64,000 nt of DNA from Flavobacterium sp. GTDB lineage: Bacteria > Bacteroidota > Bacteroidia > Flavobacteriales > Flavobacteriaceae. Below the pieces are notes generated by a model. The model was not told the DNA's origin, made no database searches, and was given only the letters and a program-made list of their open reading frames with translations. The position numbers and the translations under genes were made by a program. Within the stretch, counting starts at the first letter, position 1; every line of letters begins with the position of its first letter. This document shows positions 37,410 through 45,851 of the stretch, piece after piece. The stretch spans positions 1-64,000 of the forward strand of contig VEQT01000002.1 of NCBI GenBank assembly GCA_018883065.1, read 5' to 3'.

Positions 37410-38447
37410 GTGATTCGATTAACAAAAACATACAAATTTGCAGTAATCACTGCACTTTACATCAGTTTTATTTGTACCCTATTGGGCATAATTTTTTTTA
37501 AATTATTGCCTGTAACTTGGTATGGATACGTGGGGTTTTTCGCTTCTATTTTTTTGGCATCAACTTTTATTATTCAATACCGTGTTGAGCGATTTATTTA
37601 CCAACGCGTTAAAAAAATCTACGACGACGTTTCTTTACTTGATTCCACTTCCTTCAGTAATGTTTCTGTAACAACCGACATGGATACCCTTACCCGTGAG
37701 GTAAAGAAATTTGCTACCAATAAAAAACTCGAAATCGAGATGCTCAAAGTACGAGAAGAATACCGTAGAGAGTTTTTAGGAAATGTATCTCACGAACTTA
37801 AAACGCCTTTGTTTACAGTTCAAGGCTATTTATCAACGGTATTAGAGGGAGGCATCAAAGACAAAACCATTCGTCAAAATTATCTAGCGCGTGCTGAGAA
37901 AGGAGTTGAACGCCTCATTCGTATTGTAGAGGATTTGGACATGATTACAAAGCTAGAAGTTGGAAATCTTCAATTAAATACCACAAAATTTGATATAGTG
38001 CCACTCATTCAAGAGGTCTTTGATTTGTTAGAAATGAAAGCCTCCAAAAAAGACATCATCTTGATGTTTGACATGAAGTACAGTAAGCCTTATTATGTGA
38101 ATGCCGACAAAGAAAAAATCGAACAAGTTTTGATTAATTTGATTGTAAACTCAATAAAGTACGGCAAAGAAAAAGGTACTACCGAAGTGAGTATCGAACA
38201 ACTCACCAAAAATTTATTATTGGTGCGTGTAAAAGATGACGGCGAAGGCATTGCGCCTCAACATTTGCCGCGTTTGTTTGAGCGCTTTTTTAGAGTTGAC
38301 AAATCGGGCTCGCGAGATGCTGGCGGATCCGGTTTAGGCTTGTCGATTGTAAAACACATTATCGAGGCCCACGAACAAAAAATCTATGTTGAAAGTGAAC
38401 CAGGCCAAGGTGCCGAATTTTCATTCACGATCAAAAAGGCACAATAA
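37410..38447 (+). CDS. PhoR-type sensor histidine kinase
   Basis: A 345-residue membrane kinase. Two helices (about 9-30 and 37-55) enclose almost no periplasmic loop. A short linker then leads to HisKA with the phospho-acceptor in NVSHELKTPL near 126-135. HATPase_c follows, with N-box NLIVNSIKYGKE, G1 DDGEGI and G2 GSGLGLSIVKH. No PAS domain is evident. The gene starts at GTG (37410), immediately after the regulator stop codon, so translation is probably coupled. The 3' end overlaps the convergent glycosyltransferase by 27 bp. With almost no outer sensor loop, a signal from a membrane partner (as for PhoR with Pst) is plausible. Confidence 0.88.
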   Translation: MIRLTKTYKFAVITALYISFICTLLGIIFFKLLPVTWYGYVGFFASIFLASTFIIQYRVERFIYQRVKKIYDDVSLLDSTSFSNVSVTTDMDTLTREVKKFATNKKLEIEMLKVREEYRREFLGNVSHELKTPLFTVQGYLSTVLEGGIKDKTIRQNYLARAEKGVERLIRIVEDLDMITKLEVGNLQLNTTKFDIVPLIQEVFDLLEMKASKKDIILMFDMKYSKPYYVNADKEKIEQVLINLIVNSIKYGKEKGTTEVSIEQLTKNLLLVRVKDDGEGIAPQHLPRLFERFFRVDKSGSRDAGGSGLGLSIVKHIIEAHEQKIYVESEPGQGAEFSFTIKKAQ

Positions 38448-39524
38448 ATTTTTCCAATTCTCTGTTTTTTCACTCGAAAAAGGCGTCTTGTATAAATCCA
38501 CCTCAAGTAAATGCTCTAGTTTAAATTGGCTTTGTTTAGCAAATGGAAAAACCCCAGCTTTTTTTAAACGTTTAGCCAAATATTCTTGTTCAAATTGACC
38601 TGGTGTAGGAATAAAAAATGCTTTTTTATTCAGGGCAACCAAATCCATTACCGAACTGTAGCCTGATCTACAGAGCACGAGTGCACTTTCTTGCATGGCT
38701 TTCTCAATTTGAGAAGAGGTCATGAAATTGAAATAAGTGTGGGAGTCCAAGTGAAATTTTTTTTGCTCGGCTTCAATTTTACCACTCACAAAAAGCAGGT
38801 TTCCTGTAAAGCTATTCAACATCTCTCGCAACTGAATTTCAATCTTTCCTCTATGTGGCTCAGGTCCTGAAAGCAAGACAAATAAGTCATATTTTTTAGG
38901 CAACTCTTTTTTGGTAAATCGACTTAAAGGTCCAATGTACTTATAGTTTGGCTCTGGGTTTTTAAGGTGTCCCATTTTTCCAGACAAATTGAGTTCGTCC
39001 GCAAAGTCAGGGATCCATACTTCATCAAATTTTTGAATAAAGTTTTGATGCAACGAAGACGAAAACCAAGTAGTCGAACCAGTCAGTACCCGCAATTGGT
39101 GCGTTATAAATACCGAAGGCACTTTTTTAGAGCGCGCACCCAAGCGGTTGTCGGAGATAATCCCACACAAATTGTATTTGTTAACCCAACTCTTGATTAT
39201 TTTTTTTTCAGCCAAAAGCGCCTCTAGTATTTTGGGCAATTGTTGCATCATTTTCCATCTAAATTTTGAAGCGTCTTCGGGGTATTCAATTTGGTACGAA
39301 GGCAAGTCCAAACAAAGCAAATTGGGAAATTCTTTTTTCAACAAGTCCAATGCTTCGCCGTCAGAGGCAATAATTGGCGTATAGTGGTTTTCTTGTAATG
39401 CACGAATAATGGGAATGCATCGCGTGGCGTGGCCTAATCCCCAATTTAATGGGGCAACTAATACGGCGTTTGGATATGATTTTGGTGTCAAAAATGAAAA
39501 AGTTAAAGCGGGTAAAAGCGGCAA
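38421..39524 (-). CDS. Glycosyltransferase of the GT28/MurG-like fold, non-ATG start
   Basis: A glycosyltransferase of about 367 residues with a GT-B fold. The N-terminal motif APLNWGLGHATRCIP (about 23-37) and the C-terminal nucleotide-binding block CRSGYSSVMDLVALNKKAFFIPTP resemble MurG/UDP-GlcNAc-type transferases. The acceptor is unknown. No ATG exists near the conserved N-terminus: the frame opens at TTG 39524 or TTG 39491. The real start is therefore uncertain, though coding from the motif onward is clear. It is divergent from trmB, with which it shares a 60-base intergenic region. Confidence 0.78.
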   Translation of the reverse strand: MPLLPALTFSFLTPKSYPNAVLVAPLNWGLGHATRCIPIIRALQENHYTPIIASDGEALDLLKKEFPNLLCLDLPSYQIEYPEDASKFRWKMMQQLPKILEALLAEKKIIKSWVNKYNLCGIISDNRLGARSKKVPSVFITHQLRVLTGSTTWFSSSLHQNFIQKFDEVWIPDFADELNLSGKMGHLKNPEPNYKYIGPLSRFTKKELPKKYDLFVLLSGPEPHRGKIEIQLREMLNSFTGNLLFVSGKIEAEQKKFHLDSHTYFNFMTSSQIEKAMQESALVLCRSGYSSVMDLVALNKKAFFIPTPGQFEQEYLAKRLKKAGVFPFAKQSQFKLEHLLEVDLYKTPFSSEKTENWKNLLCLFDRE

Positions 39525-39584
39525 TTTAATTACAATAATCGTCAGTAATATTTCCTTAGTTTTGCCAAAACATTAAATTATATC

Positions 39585-40256
39585 GTGGGAAGTAAAAATA
39601 AGTTAAAAAGATTTAAAGAAAACGAAAACTTTAGCAATGTGTTTCAGCCTACCCGAGAAGAGGTGGTTGCCGATGCCTTTCCGTATAAAGGCCGCTGGTC
39701 CGATTTTTTTAAGAACAACAACCCAATTGTGTTGGAATTAGGCTGTGGAAAAGGCGAATACAGTGTGGGCTTGGCCGAGCGGTATCCCAATAAAAACTTC
39801 ATCGGTATCGACATAAAAGGTGCTCGATTTTGGCGAGGTGCAAAGACTGCAGTAGAAAGTGGCATGCACAATGTAGCCTTTGTGCGCACCCAAATCGAAT
39901 TGATTGATCACTTGTTTAATGGCGGAGAAGTAGCCGAAATTTGGATTACCTTTCCTGATCCGCAAATCAAATACAAGCGCACCAAACACCGCATGACCAA
40001 TTCGGTTTTTTTGCAGTTGTATAAAAAAATCTTGCAGCCCGCTGGTGTTGTACACCTTAAAACAGACAGCGAATTTATGCATGGATACACCCTTGGGTTA
40101 TTGCACGGCGAAGGACACGAAGTAGAGTATGCCAACCATAATATATATAAAAATGAAGGTAGTCCGGCCGAAGTTACGTCGATTCAAACTTTCTATGAAA
40201 AACAATATTTGGAAATAAACAAAGCAATTACGTATATTCGTTTCAAAATCAAATAG
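39585..40256 (+). CDS. trmB: tRNA (guanosine(46)-N7)-methyltransferase
   Basis: Methylates G46 in the variable loop of tRNAs using S-adenosylmethionine. The 223-residue protein has the SAM motif LELGCGKGEYSVGLAERYP (about 49-67), the FIGIDIKGARFWRGAK block (about 71-86) and the conserved ITFPDPQIKYKRTKHR (about 123-138). It starts at GTG, supported by the conserved N-terminus MGSKNKLKRF. It is the first gene of a tight three-gene unit with a LysE-type transporter and an MGMT-like protein; both junctions have zero spacing. Confidence 0.95.
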   Translation: MGSKNKLKRFKENENFSNVFQPTREEVVADAFPYKGRWSDFFKNNNPIVLELGCGKGEYSVGLAERYPNKNFIGIDIKGARFWRGAKTAVESGMHNVAFVRTQIELIDHLFNGGEVAEIWITFPDPQIKYKRTKHRMTNSVFLQLYKKILQPAGVVHLKTDSEFMHGYTLGLLHGEGHEVEYANHNIYKNEGSPAEVTSIQTFYEKQYLEINKAITYIRFKIK

Positions 40257-40892
40257 ATGACTGTGTTTTTTTCGTTTATCGCAGGCTATTTAGCAGCATT
40301 TGTGGGGATTTTTCCGCCAGGTTTAATCAACATGACCGCCGCCAAAATTAGTTTGGAGGACGGAAAATCACGCGCAATGGGCTTTGTTTCTGGCGCATTG
40401 GTAATAATCGCTGTACAAGCATTTATCTCGGTGTACGGTGCAAGATACATAGACAGCCACCATGAAATTGATTTGATTTTGCGTGAAATCGGCTTAGTGA
40501 TTTTTACCCTAGCCAGTATCTATTTTTTCTTTTTGGCAAAAAAGCCCCAACTTGTCTCTCAAAATGCCTTAGTCAAAAAAACGAGCCGCTCTGCTTTTTT
40601 ATTGGGCTTGTTTATTTCGGCCATCAATTTATTCCCTATTCCGTATTATGTCATCGTAAGTATAGCCTTGGCTTCCTATAGGTTGTTTGGTTTTCAAACA
40701 GCCGAGATTTATGGTTTGGTACTGGGTATTTTATTGGGATCCTTAACAGTATTTTACGCCTATGTAGTAGTATTTAATCGGTTGCGATCCAAAACCGATT
40801 ACTTGATCCGCAATATGAATGTCATTATGGGCAGTATTACTTCAGTAGTTTCTTTACTCACCTTATATCAAGTGGTAAAATATTATTGCTAA
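40257..40892 (+). CDS. LysE-family transporter
   Basis: A 211-residue polytopic inner-membrane protein of the LysE/RhtB superfamily with six hydrophobic helices. Its first helix contains the typical GIFPPGLINMTAAKISLEDG (about 17-36). Family members export amino acids or, in some branches, other small cations; the substrate here is unknown. The ATG directly follows the trmB stop codon, and its own stop directly precedes the MGMT-like gene. Confidence 0.82.
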   Translation: MTVFFSFIAGYLAAFVGIFPPGLINMTAAKISLEDGKSRAMGFVSGALVIIAVQAFISVYGARYIDSHHEIDLILREIGLVIFTLASIYFFFLAKKPQLVSQNALVKKTSRSAFLLGLFISAINLFPIPYYVIVSIALASYRLFGFQTAEIYGLVLGILLGSLTVFYAYVVVFNRLRSKTDYLIRNMNVIMGSITSVVSLLTLYQVVKYYC

Positions 40893-41237
40893 ATGAAGCA
40901 CGATTCATCCCTTCCCGAACTTTCATTTTTTGAACGCGTATACCAAGTTGCTCGTCAAATACCGCTTGGGAAAGTAACCTCTTACGGCGCCATTGCTAAA
41001 GCCATTGGATCAGCTCAATCGGCACGCATGGTTGGTTATGCCATGAACGCCTCACATGCTTTGCCAGATGTGCCTGCTCATCGCGTGGTCAATAGAAACG
41101 GATTGCTCACGGGTAAGCATCATTTTCAAGGAACTTCACTCATGCAACAATTGCTCGAAAACGAAGGAATTACCGTGGTAAACAATCAAATTGTAGCCTT
41201 CGAAAAGCATTTTTGGCAGCCGGAAATACAGCGCTAA
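40893..41237 (+). CDS. MGMT-family alkyltransferase-like protein lacking the acceptor cysteine
   Basis: A 114-residue protein with the DNA-binding domain of O6-alkylguanine methyltransferases (QIPLGKVTSYGAIAKAIG near 22-39). The acceptor site PCHR is PAHRVVNRNG here (61-70), with Ala62 replacing the cysteine. It also lacks the N-terminal domain of full MGMT. It therefore fits the alkyltransferase-like (ATL) group, which binds O6-alkylguanine and hands it to nucleotide-excision repair. ATL prototypes usually have tryptophan at this site, so the alanine is a variant. It is the last gene of the trmB unit. Confidence 0.85.
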   Translation: MKHDSSLPELSFFERVYQVARQIPLGKVTSYGAIAKAIGSAQSARMVGYAMNASHALPDVPAHRVVNRNGLLTGKHHFQGTSLMQQLLENEGITVVNNQIVAFEKHFWQPEIQR

Positions 41238-41357
41238 TTCGCTACTATTTTCCCTCTTATTCCGCTGAAACTTTTGTGTTTCAGGTATATGCATTTCAAC
41301 TTTTCAACCTATATTTGTGTTCGAAAATTTTGAGCACTAATGCGAAGTTTTCTTCCT

Positions 41358-42494
41358 ATGAAATTAGACAGAAAAGAAATTTTAAAAGCCCTAGAATCCA
41401 TATCAATTGCCGGCGAAGGTAAAAATATGGTCGAAAGCGGAGCGGTACAAAATGTGGTGGTTTTTGGTGATGAAGTGGTGGTTGATTTAGTAATTAGTTC
41501 ACCTGCTATGCACATTAAAAAGCGCGCCGAAGACGACATTAAAAAACGGATAAATGAACAGTTTCCGTCGGCAACTGTAGTAAAAATAAATACCAAAGTA
41601 GAAGCACCAGCTGCTGCAGCATCACAATCAATTAAAGGCAAACCCATTCCCGGTATCAGCAATATAATTGCGGTGGCTTCTGGAAAAGGCGGCGTAGGAA
41701 AATCTACTGTTACGGCCAACTTGGCTGTTTCGTTGGCCAAGATGGGATTTTCAGTCGGGATTTTAGATGCCGATATTTATGGCCCGTCGATGCCTATTAT
41801 GTTTGACGTAGAGAATGAAAAACCCATTTCGATTGAGGTGGATGGAAAATCAAAAATGAAACCGATTGAAAGCTACGAAATCAAATTGCTTTCCATTGGG
41901 TTTTTTACGGCACCCAGTCAAGCGGTAATTTGGCGCGGTCCTATGGCGGCCAAAGCGCTAACCCAAATGATCTTTGATGCCGATTGGGGTCAATTGGATT
42001 TTATGTTAATTGACTTGCCTCCAGGAACCGGCGATATACATTTGTCAATTATGCAATCGTTGCCAATTACTGGTGCAGTTGTGGTTAGCACTCCACAAGC
42101 GGTAGCACTTGCCGATGCCAGAAAAGGCGTTTCGATGTTTTTATCCGAGAGCATCAACATTCCGATTTTGGGAATAGTTGAAAACATGGCTTATTTTACC
42201 CCTGAAGAGTTGCCCAATAACAAGTATTATATTTTTGGACAAGAAGGCGCTCAGCAATTGGCCGATGATTTAGCAGTACCCTTTTTGGGTGAAGTGCCTT
42301 TGGTGCAGTCGGTGCGCGAAGCGGGGGATATTGGACGACCTGCTGCTATGCAAGACAACTCAATCATAGCAAATGTCTTTGAAACCATAACCCGAAATGT
42401 GGTTCAGCAAGTGGTGCATCGCAACGAAGCTTTACCCCCAACCGAAGCAATCAAAATTACAACTATGGCCGGTTGTTCGGCTGTTAAAAAATAA
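41358..42494 (+). CDS. Mrp/NBP35-family iron-sulfur carrier ATPase
   Basis: A P-loop ATPase (deviant Walker A SGKGGVGKST near 109-118) preceded by an N-terminal MIP18-type domain (about 1-95, LKALESISIAGEGKNMVES). The family carries and delivers Fe-S clusters. The CxxC that most Mrp proteins use to hold a cluster dimer is absent: the region is ENMAYFTPEELPNNKYYIFG. Cysteine use must differ or be lost. The ATG at 41358 (MKLDRKEIL) is preferred over 41340. A 33-base gap separates it from the NifU-like gene. Confidence 0.9.
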   Translation: MKLDRKEILKALESISIAGEGKNMVESGAVQNVVVFGDEVVVDLVISSPAMHIKKRAEDDIKKRINEQFPSATVVKINTKVEAPAAAASQSIKGKPIPGISNIIAVASGKGGVGKSTVTANLAVSLAKMGFSVGILDADIYGPSMPIMFDVENEKPISIEVDGKSKMKPIESYEIKLLSIGFFTAPSQAVIWRGPMAAKALTQMIFDADWGQLDFMLIDLPPGTGDIHLSIMQSLPITGAVVVSTPQAVALADARKGVSMFLSESINIPILGIVENMAYFTPEELPNNKYYIFGQEGAQQLADDLAVPFLGEVPLVQSVREAGDIGRPAAMQDNSIIANVFETITRNVVQQVVHRNEALPPTEAIKITTMAGCSAVKK

Positions 42495-42527
42495 TAAAGT
42501 CCAACTAATAACCAAAAGGCGTAGACT

Positions 42528-42767
42528 ATGAACCACGAACAATTGACCGAGAATGTACTGAAAGCACTCGACGAAATTAGACCTTTTCTCAATTCAGATG
42601 GAGGAGACATATCCTTGGTTTCTATCGAAGAGAATAAGCATGTAAAAGTGCGGTTAGAAGGCGCTTGCATCAGCTGTAGTGTTAACCAAATGACGTTAAG
42701 AGCGGGTGTGGAGACCACCATTAAAAAATATGCTCCGCAAATTGAGACCGTAGAGAACATCTCCTAG
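42528..42767 (+). CDS. NifU C-terminal-domain (Nfu) iron-sulfur scaffold
   Basis: A 79-residue stand-alone NifU-C (Nfu) domain with the cluster-binding CxxC in LEGACISCSVNQMT (about 48-61). It assembles or transfers a [4Fe-4S] cluster. It lies directly after Mrp, so the pair likely forms one Fe-S maturation unit in which the Nfu cysteines may compensate for the missing CxxC of Mrp (inference). Confidence 0.92.
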   Translation: MNHEQLTENVLKALDEIRPFLNSDGGDISLVSIEENKHVKVRLEGACISCSVNQMTLRAGVETTIKKYAPQIETVENIS

Positions 42768-42836
42768 GTTACGGAATATTTATTGTAGTACAAATCCCAG
42801 CGAGTCTTCTTCTACGCTGTTTCGAAATTGAATAAG

Positions 42837-43889
42837 ATGATTCAAACAGATATATTAATTATTGGCGCCGGACCTACCGGACTCTTTACCGTATTTGAAG
42901 CGGGATTGCTCAAATTAAAATGCCATTTAATTGATGCACTGCCACAGCCTGGCGGACAATTGGCTGAATTATACCCTAAAAAACCCATATTTGATATTCC
43001 GGGTTATCCCTCGGTTTTAGCCGGAGAATTAGTAACTAATTTGATGGAACAAATCAAGCAATTTGAGCCCGGTTTCACCTTGGCTGAAACTGCCGAAACC
43101 ATAGATAAACTGGACGACGGCACCTTTGTTGTTACCACCAACAAAGGAACCCAACATCAAGCCAAAGCGGTTGCAATTGCCGGCGGTTTGGGCACTTTTG
43201 AACCCCGTAAGCCCTTGATTGAAGGGATAGAAAATTACGAAGAACGCGGCGTAGAATATTTTGTAAAAGACCCCGAATTATTTCGAAATAAAAAGATTGT
43301 GATTGCCGGAGGTGGAGATTCTGCCTTGGATTGGAGTATCTTCTTGGCTGATGTGGCTTCGCAAGTAACCTTGGTGCACCGCCGAAACGAATTTCGAGGC
43401 GCCTTGGATTCGGTAGAGAAGGTGCAAGAATTAAAGAAAAGCGGTAAAATAAATTTAATTACGCCTGCCGAGGTTGTAGCGATTCAAGGCGATGGGCATT
43501 TGCAATCCATCACCCTAGAAAACGAAGGCGTACAGCAAGTATTGGAAACGGATTACTTTATTCCCTTATTTGGACTAACGCCCAAGTTGGGTGCCATTGC
43601 CAATTGGGGATTGGAAATTGAGAAAAACGCCATCAAAGTTGATAATGCTCTCGATTACCAAACTAACATTCCCGGCATTTATGCCATTGGCGATGTGAAT
43701 ACCTATCCGGGCAAATTAAAACTCATTTTGTGCGGATTTCACGAGGCTACACTCATGTGCCAAAGTGTCTACCAACGCTTAAATCCGGGTAAAAAATACG
43801 TACTTAAATACACTACGGTTTCTGGTGTGGATGGCTTTGACGGCACCCGCAAGGAAGCTGAGAAAGCAGTAGTCAAATCGATAGATTAA
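42837..43889 (+). CDS. Thioredoxin-reductase-like ferredoxin--NADP+ reductase
   Basis: A flavoprotein of 350 residues. The FAD motif IIGAGPTGLFTVFEAG is near 7-22, the NADP motif IAGGGDSALDWS near 157-168, and the FAD-binding GIYAIGDVNTYPG near 279-291. There is no CxxC redox pair, so it matches the TrxR-like FNR (YumC) group rather than thioredoxin reductase. The frame can open at TTG 42828, but the ATG at 42837 gives the normal MIQTDILIIG. It is followed after 2 bases by a [2Fe-2S] ferredoxin, its likely partner. Confidence 0.9.
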   Translation: MIQTDILIIGAGPTGLFTVFEAGLLKLKCHLIDALPQPGGQLAELYPKKPIFDIPGYPSVLAGELVTNLMEQIKQFEPGFTLAETAETIDKLDDGTFVVTTNKGTQHQAKAVAIAGGLGTFEPRKPLIEGIENYEERGVEYFVKDPELFRNKKIVIAGGGDSALDWSIFLADVASQVTLVHRRNEFRGALDSVEKVQELKKSGKINLITPAEVVAIQGDGHLQSITLENEGVQQVLETDYFIPLFGLTPKLGAIANWGLEIEKNAIKVDNALDYQTNIPGIYAIGDVNTYPGKLKLILCGFHEATLMCQSVYQRLNPGKKYVLKYTTVSGVDGFDGTRKEAEKAVVKSID

Positions 43890-43891
43890 AG

Positions 43892-44218
43892 ATGGATATT
43901 ACGCTTAAAATTACCGACAGAAACGGACAAGTGCACGAAGTACAAGCACCTACTGACATGAATATGAACATCATGGAGTTGGTCCGCGCCTATGAAATTG
44001 CTGAAGAAGGCACCATTGGCATTTGCGGCGGCATGGCCATGTGTGCGTCTTGTCAATGTTATGTAATGAATGAAGTAGAATTGCCTGAAAAATCAGACGA
44101 AGAAGAGGCGATGCTTTCAGAAGCTTTTCACGTAAAACCCAATAGCCGATTGGGTTGTCAAATTCAACTTACCGAAGAGATCAACGGGCTAGAAATAGAA
44201 TTGGCTCCCGAATCTTAA
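43892..44218 (+). CDS. Adrenodoxin-type [2Fe-2S] ferredoxin
   Basis: A 108-residue ferredoxin with cluster cysteines at C45, C51, C54 and C89 (C-x5-C-x2-C ... C) and an extra C56. This is the adrenodoxin/vertebrate-type arrangement, here fed by the adjacent reductase. The electron acceptor is not encoded in the window. The gene ends 26 bases before the convergent SGNH gene. Confidence 0.93.
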   Translation: MDITLKITDRNGQVHEVQAPTDMNMNIMELVRAYEIAEEGTIGICGGMAMCASCQCYVMNEVELPEKSDEEEAMLSEAFHVKPNSRLGCQIQLTEEINGLEIELAPES

Positions 44219-44244
44219 TCCAAGTTTTCCACAAACTTTTGTAT

Positions 44245-44946
44245 TTATTGACCGAGTACCGTAATGGCCTTGGGTAAAATTCGTTCTACAAATTGCGCAT
44301 AAGCCAATTCCGATGGATGCAAACCATCTGCAGCTACAAGTGCTGGATTCGCTAATCCTTGTTGAGTGATGTCGGTAATGTAAACAAATTCAATTTGATT
44401 TTGAGTGCAATAATTTTGCGCAAATGTATTGTAGGCATTGAGTTCAGTTGTAATATCTGTTGCGCCTTGTCCAAAGGGCGTATAGGCATAATCGGGAATC
44501 GAAACGACAATTACATTTGATTTATCGCCTTTGGCCAATTGAATCGCTTTTTGTACCAATGCCGGAAACTCTTGTTCATACAGCGAAAAAGGTTTGTCTT
44601 GGTATTGGTTGTTTACGCCGATTAATAAGGTCACCAAATCAAAATTGGTAGACGGATTGGCCAGATTAATTTCAGAAAGTAGATTGGTAGTCGTCCATCC
44701 CGTTTTGGCAATGACTTGTAACAGAAAAGGATTGTTTGGGTAGGTGGTTTGTATGCGTGACTTTAATTGTTCGGGAAATCTACACGTGGTGCATACACTT
44801 TGTCCAATGGTATAGCTGTCGCCCAATGCCAAATAATTGATTTGTTTGGTGAATGGGTTGTCAACATAATACGGAAGCGTTTGTTCGGGACTGCAACTGC
44901 TAAGCCAAAAACTTACAAATAATAAAATTTTTTGCGGCCACTGCAT
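44245..44946 (-). CDS. SGNH/GDSL-hydrolase lipoprotein
   Basis: A 233-residue secreted esterase/lipase-like hydrolase. The signal peptide ends FWLSSC (lipobox Cys near 18). Block I is LALGDSYTIGQ with the nucleophile serine, the oxyanion block is GVNNQY (N in GxND position) and block V is DGLHPS with the catalytic Asp and His. The longest frame begins at TTG 44967; the ATG at 44946 gives a cleaner signal peptide. The substrate is unknown. Confidence 0.88.
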   Translation of the reverse strand: MQWPQKILLFVSFWLSSCSPEQTLPYYVDNPFTKQINYLALGDSYTIGQSVCTTCRFPEQLKSRIQTTYPNNPFLLQVIAKTGWTTTNLLSEINLANPSTNFDLVTLLIGVNNQYQDKPFSLYEQEFPALVQKAIQLAKGDKSNVIVVSIPDYAYTPFGQGATDITTELNAYNTFAQNYCTQNQIEFVYITDITQQGLANPALVAADGLHPSELAYAQFVERILPKAITVLGQ

Positions 44947-44978
44947 ACGTTGATAAATTAACTTCAAATATGAGTGTT

Positions 44979-45761
44979 TTATGCAAGTTCGAGCTGCATC
45001 ATTATTTTCTCTTCAATCGCATTCCAAAGTCCCAATCGTTTGTCTAAGGCTTCGGCCGAGGTTTGGGCCACTTCTTCCCATTTTTGCGCATCAGATCCAC
45101 ACAATTCAGTGATCATTTGCATCGCCATCGGACCATGCTCATCGGCATCCAATTCGATGTGGCGTTCAAAATAATAAATCAATTTGCTCAAATCGGTTTC
45201 GGGAAAATTGGTTTGAAAATTACGTAAGATTTCAGTAAACATACTGGGGATTAAATCTTCCCGGCCAAAAGTAAAGGCAGCCGCAATAGTGTGGGCTTTC
45301 CCTTCTTCAATAACACGAAATGTAAAACTCAGAAATTCTTTTACCTTGGGGTGTAAATCTGCCGATTTTATGGCCACAAAAATATTTTGGGTGCGTTGTA
45401 CAGTATCTAAAAATGAAGTGATATTAGCCGTTGAGGCGCCGCATTGTTGCATGGCGTCCAAATACATTTCAAAATGACTTTGTCGGCTTCCGTCCATGGC
45501 CAAATCAGTTTCTTCGGCCACCACAATCTCATTTATCAAATAGCGTAAGGCCGGATTTCCAATTGGCATCCAAGGTGTGCTCGTGCAAGTAAGTTTAATT
45601 TGAAGTGCTTTAAGCAACGACATAAAATCCCAAACGGCATAAATGTGCTGTTCCAAGAAAACATGCAAATCGGCAATGGTTTGCACTTTTTGGTAGAGTG
45701 AATGCTGAATTAATGCGTCTTTTTGGGGTTGAATTTGCAGGTTTATGCGAGAAATTTCCAT
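44979..45761 (-). CDS. DUF3050 (haem-oxygenase-like fold) protein
   Basis: A 260-residue helical protein of family DUF3050. It has recurring His/Glu pairs within helices (for example YYFERHIELDADEHGPMA), the pattern of haem-oxygenase-like di-metal helical bundles. No activity has been assigned to the family that I know of. It is cytoplasmic, with no signal peptide. It is co-directional with the SGNH gene, with a gap of about 30 bases. Confidence 0.8.
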   Translation of the reverse strand: MEISRINLQIQPQKDALIQHSLYQKVQTIADLHVFLEQHIYAVWDFMSLLKALQIKLTCTSTPWMPIGNPALRYLINEIVVAEETDLAMDGSRQSHFEMYLDAMQQCGASTANITSFLDTVQRTQNIFVAIKSADLHPKVKEFLSFTFRVIEEGKAHTIAAAFTFGREDLIPSMFTEILRNFQTNFPETDLSKLIYYFERHIELDADEHGPMAMQMITELCGSDAQKWEEVAQTSAEALDKRLGLWNAIEEKIMMQLELA

Positions 45762-45851
45762 GGAATATATTTTGCCGTAAAAGTAAATAAGCTCCCCTTT
45801 TCAGTGAAGCTTATTTTGTGATTTTAGGTATTTTTTAATACTTGTTGACGC

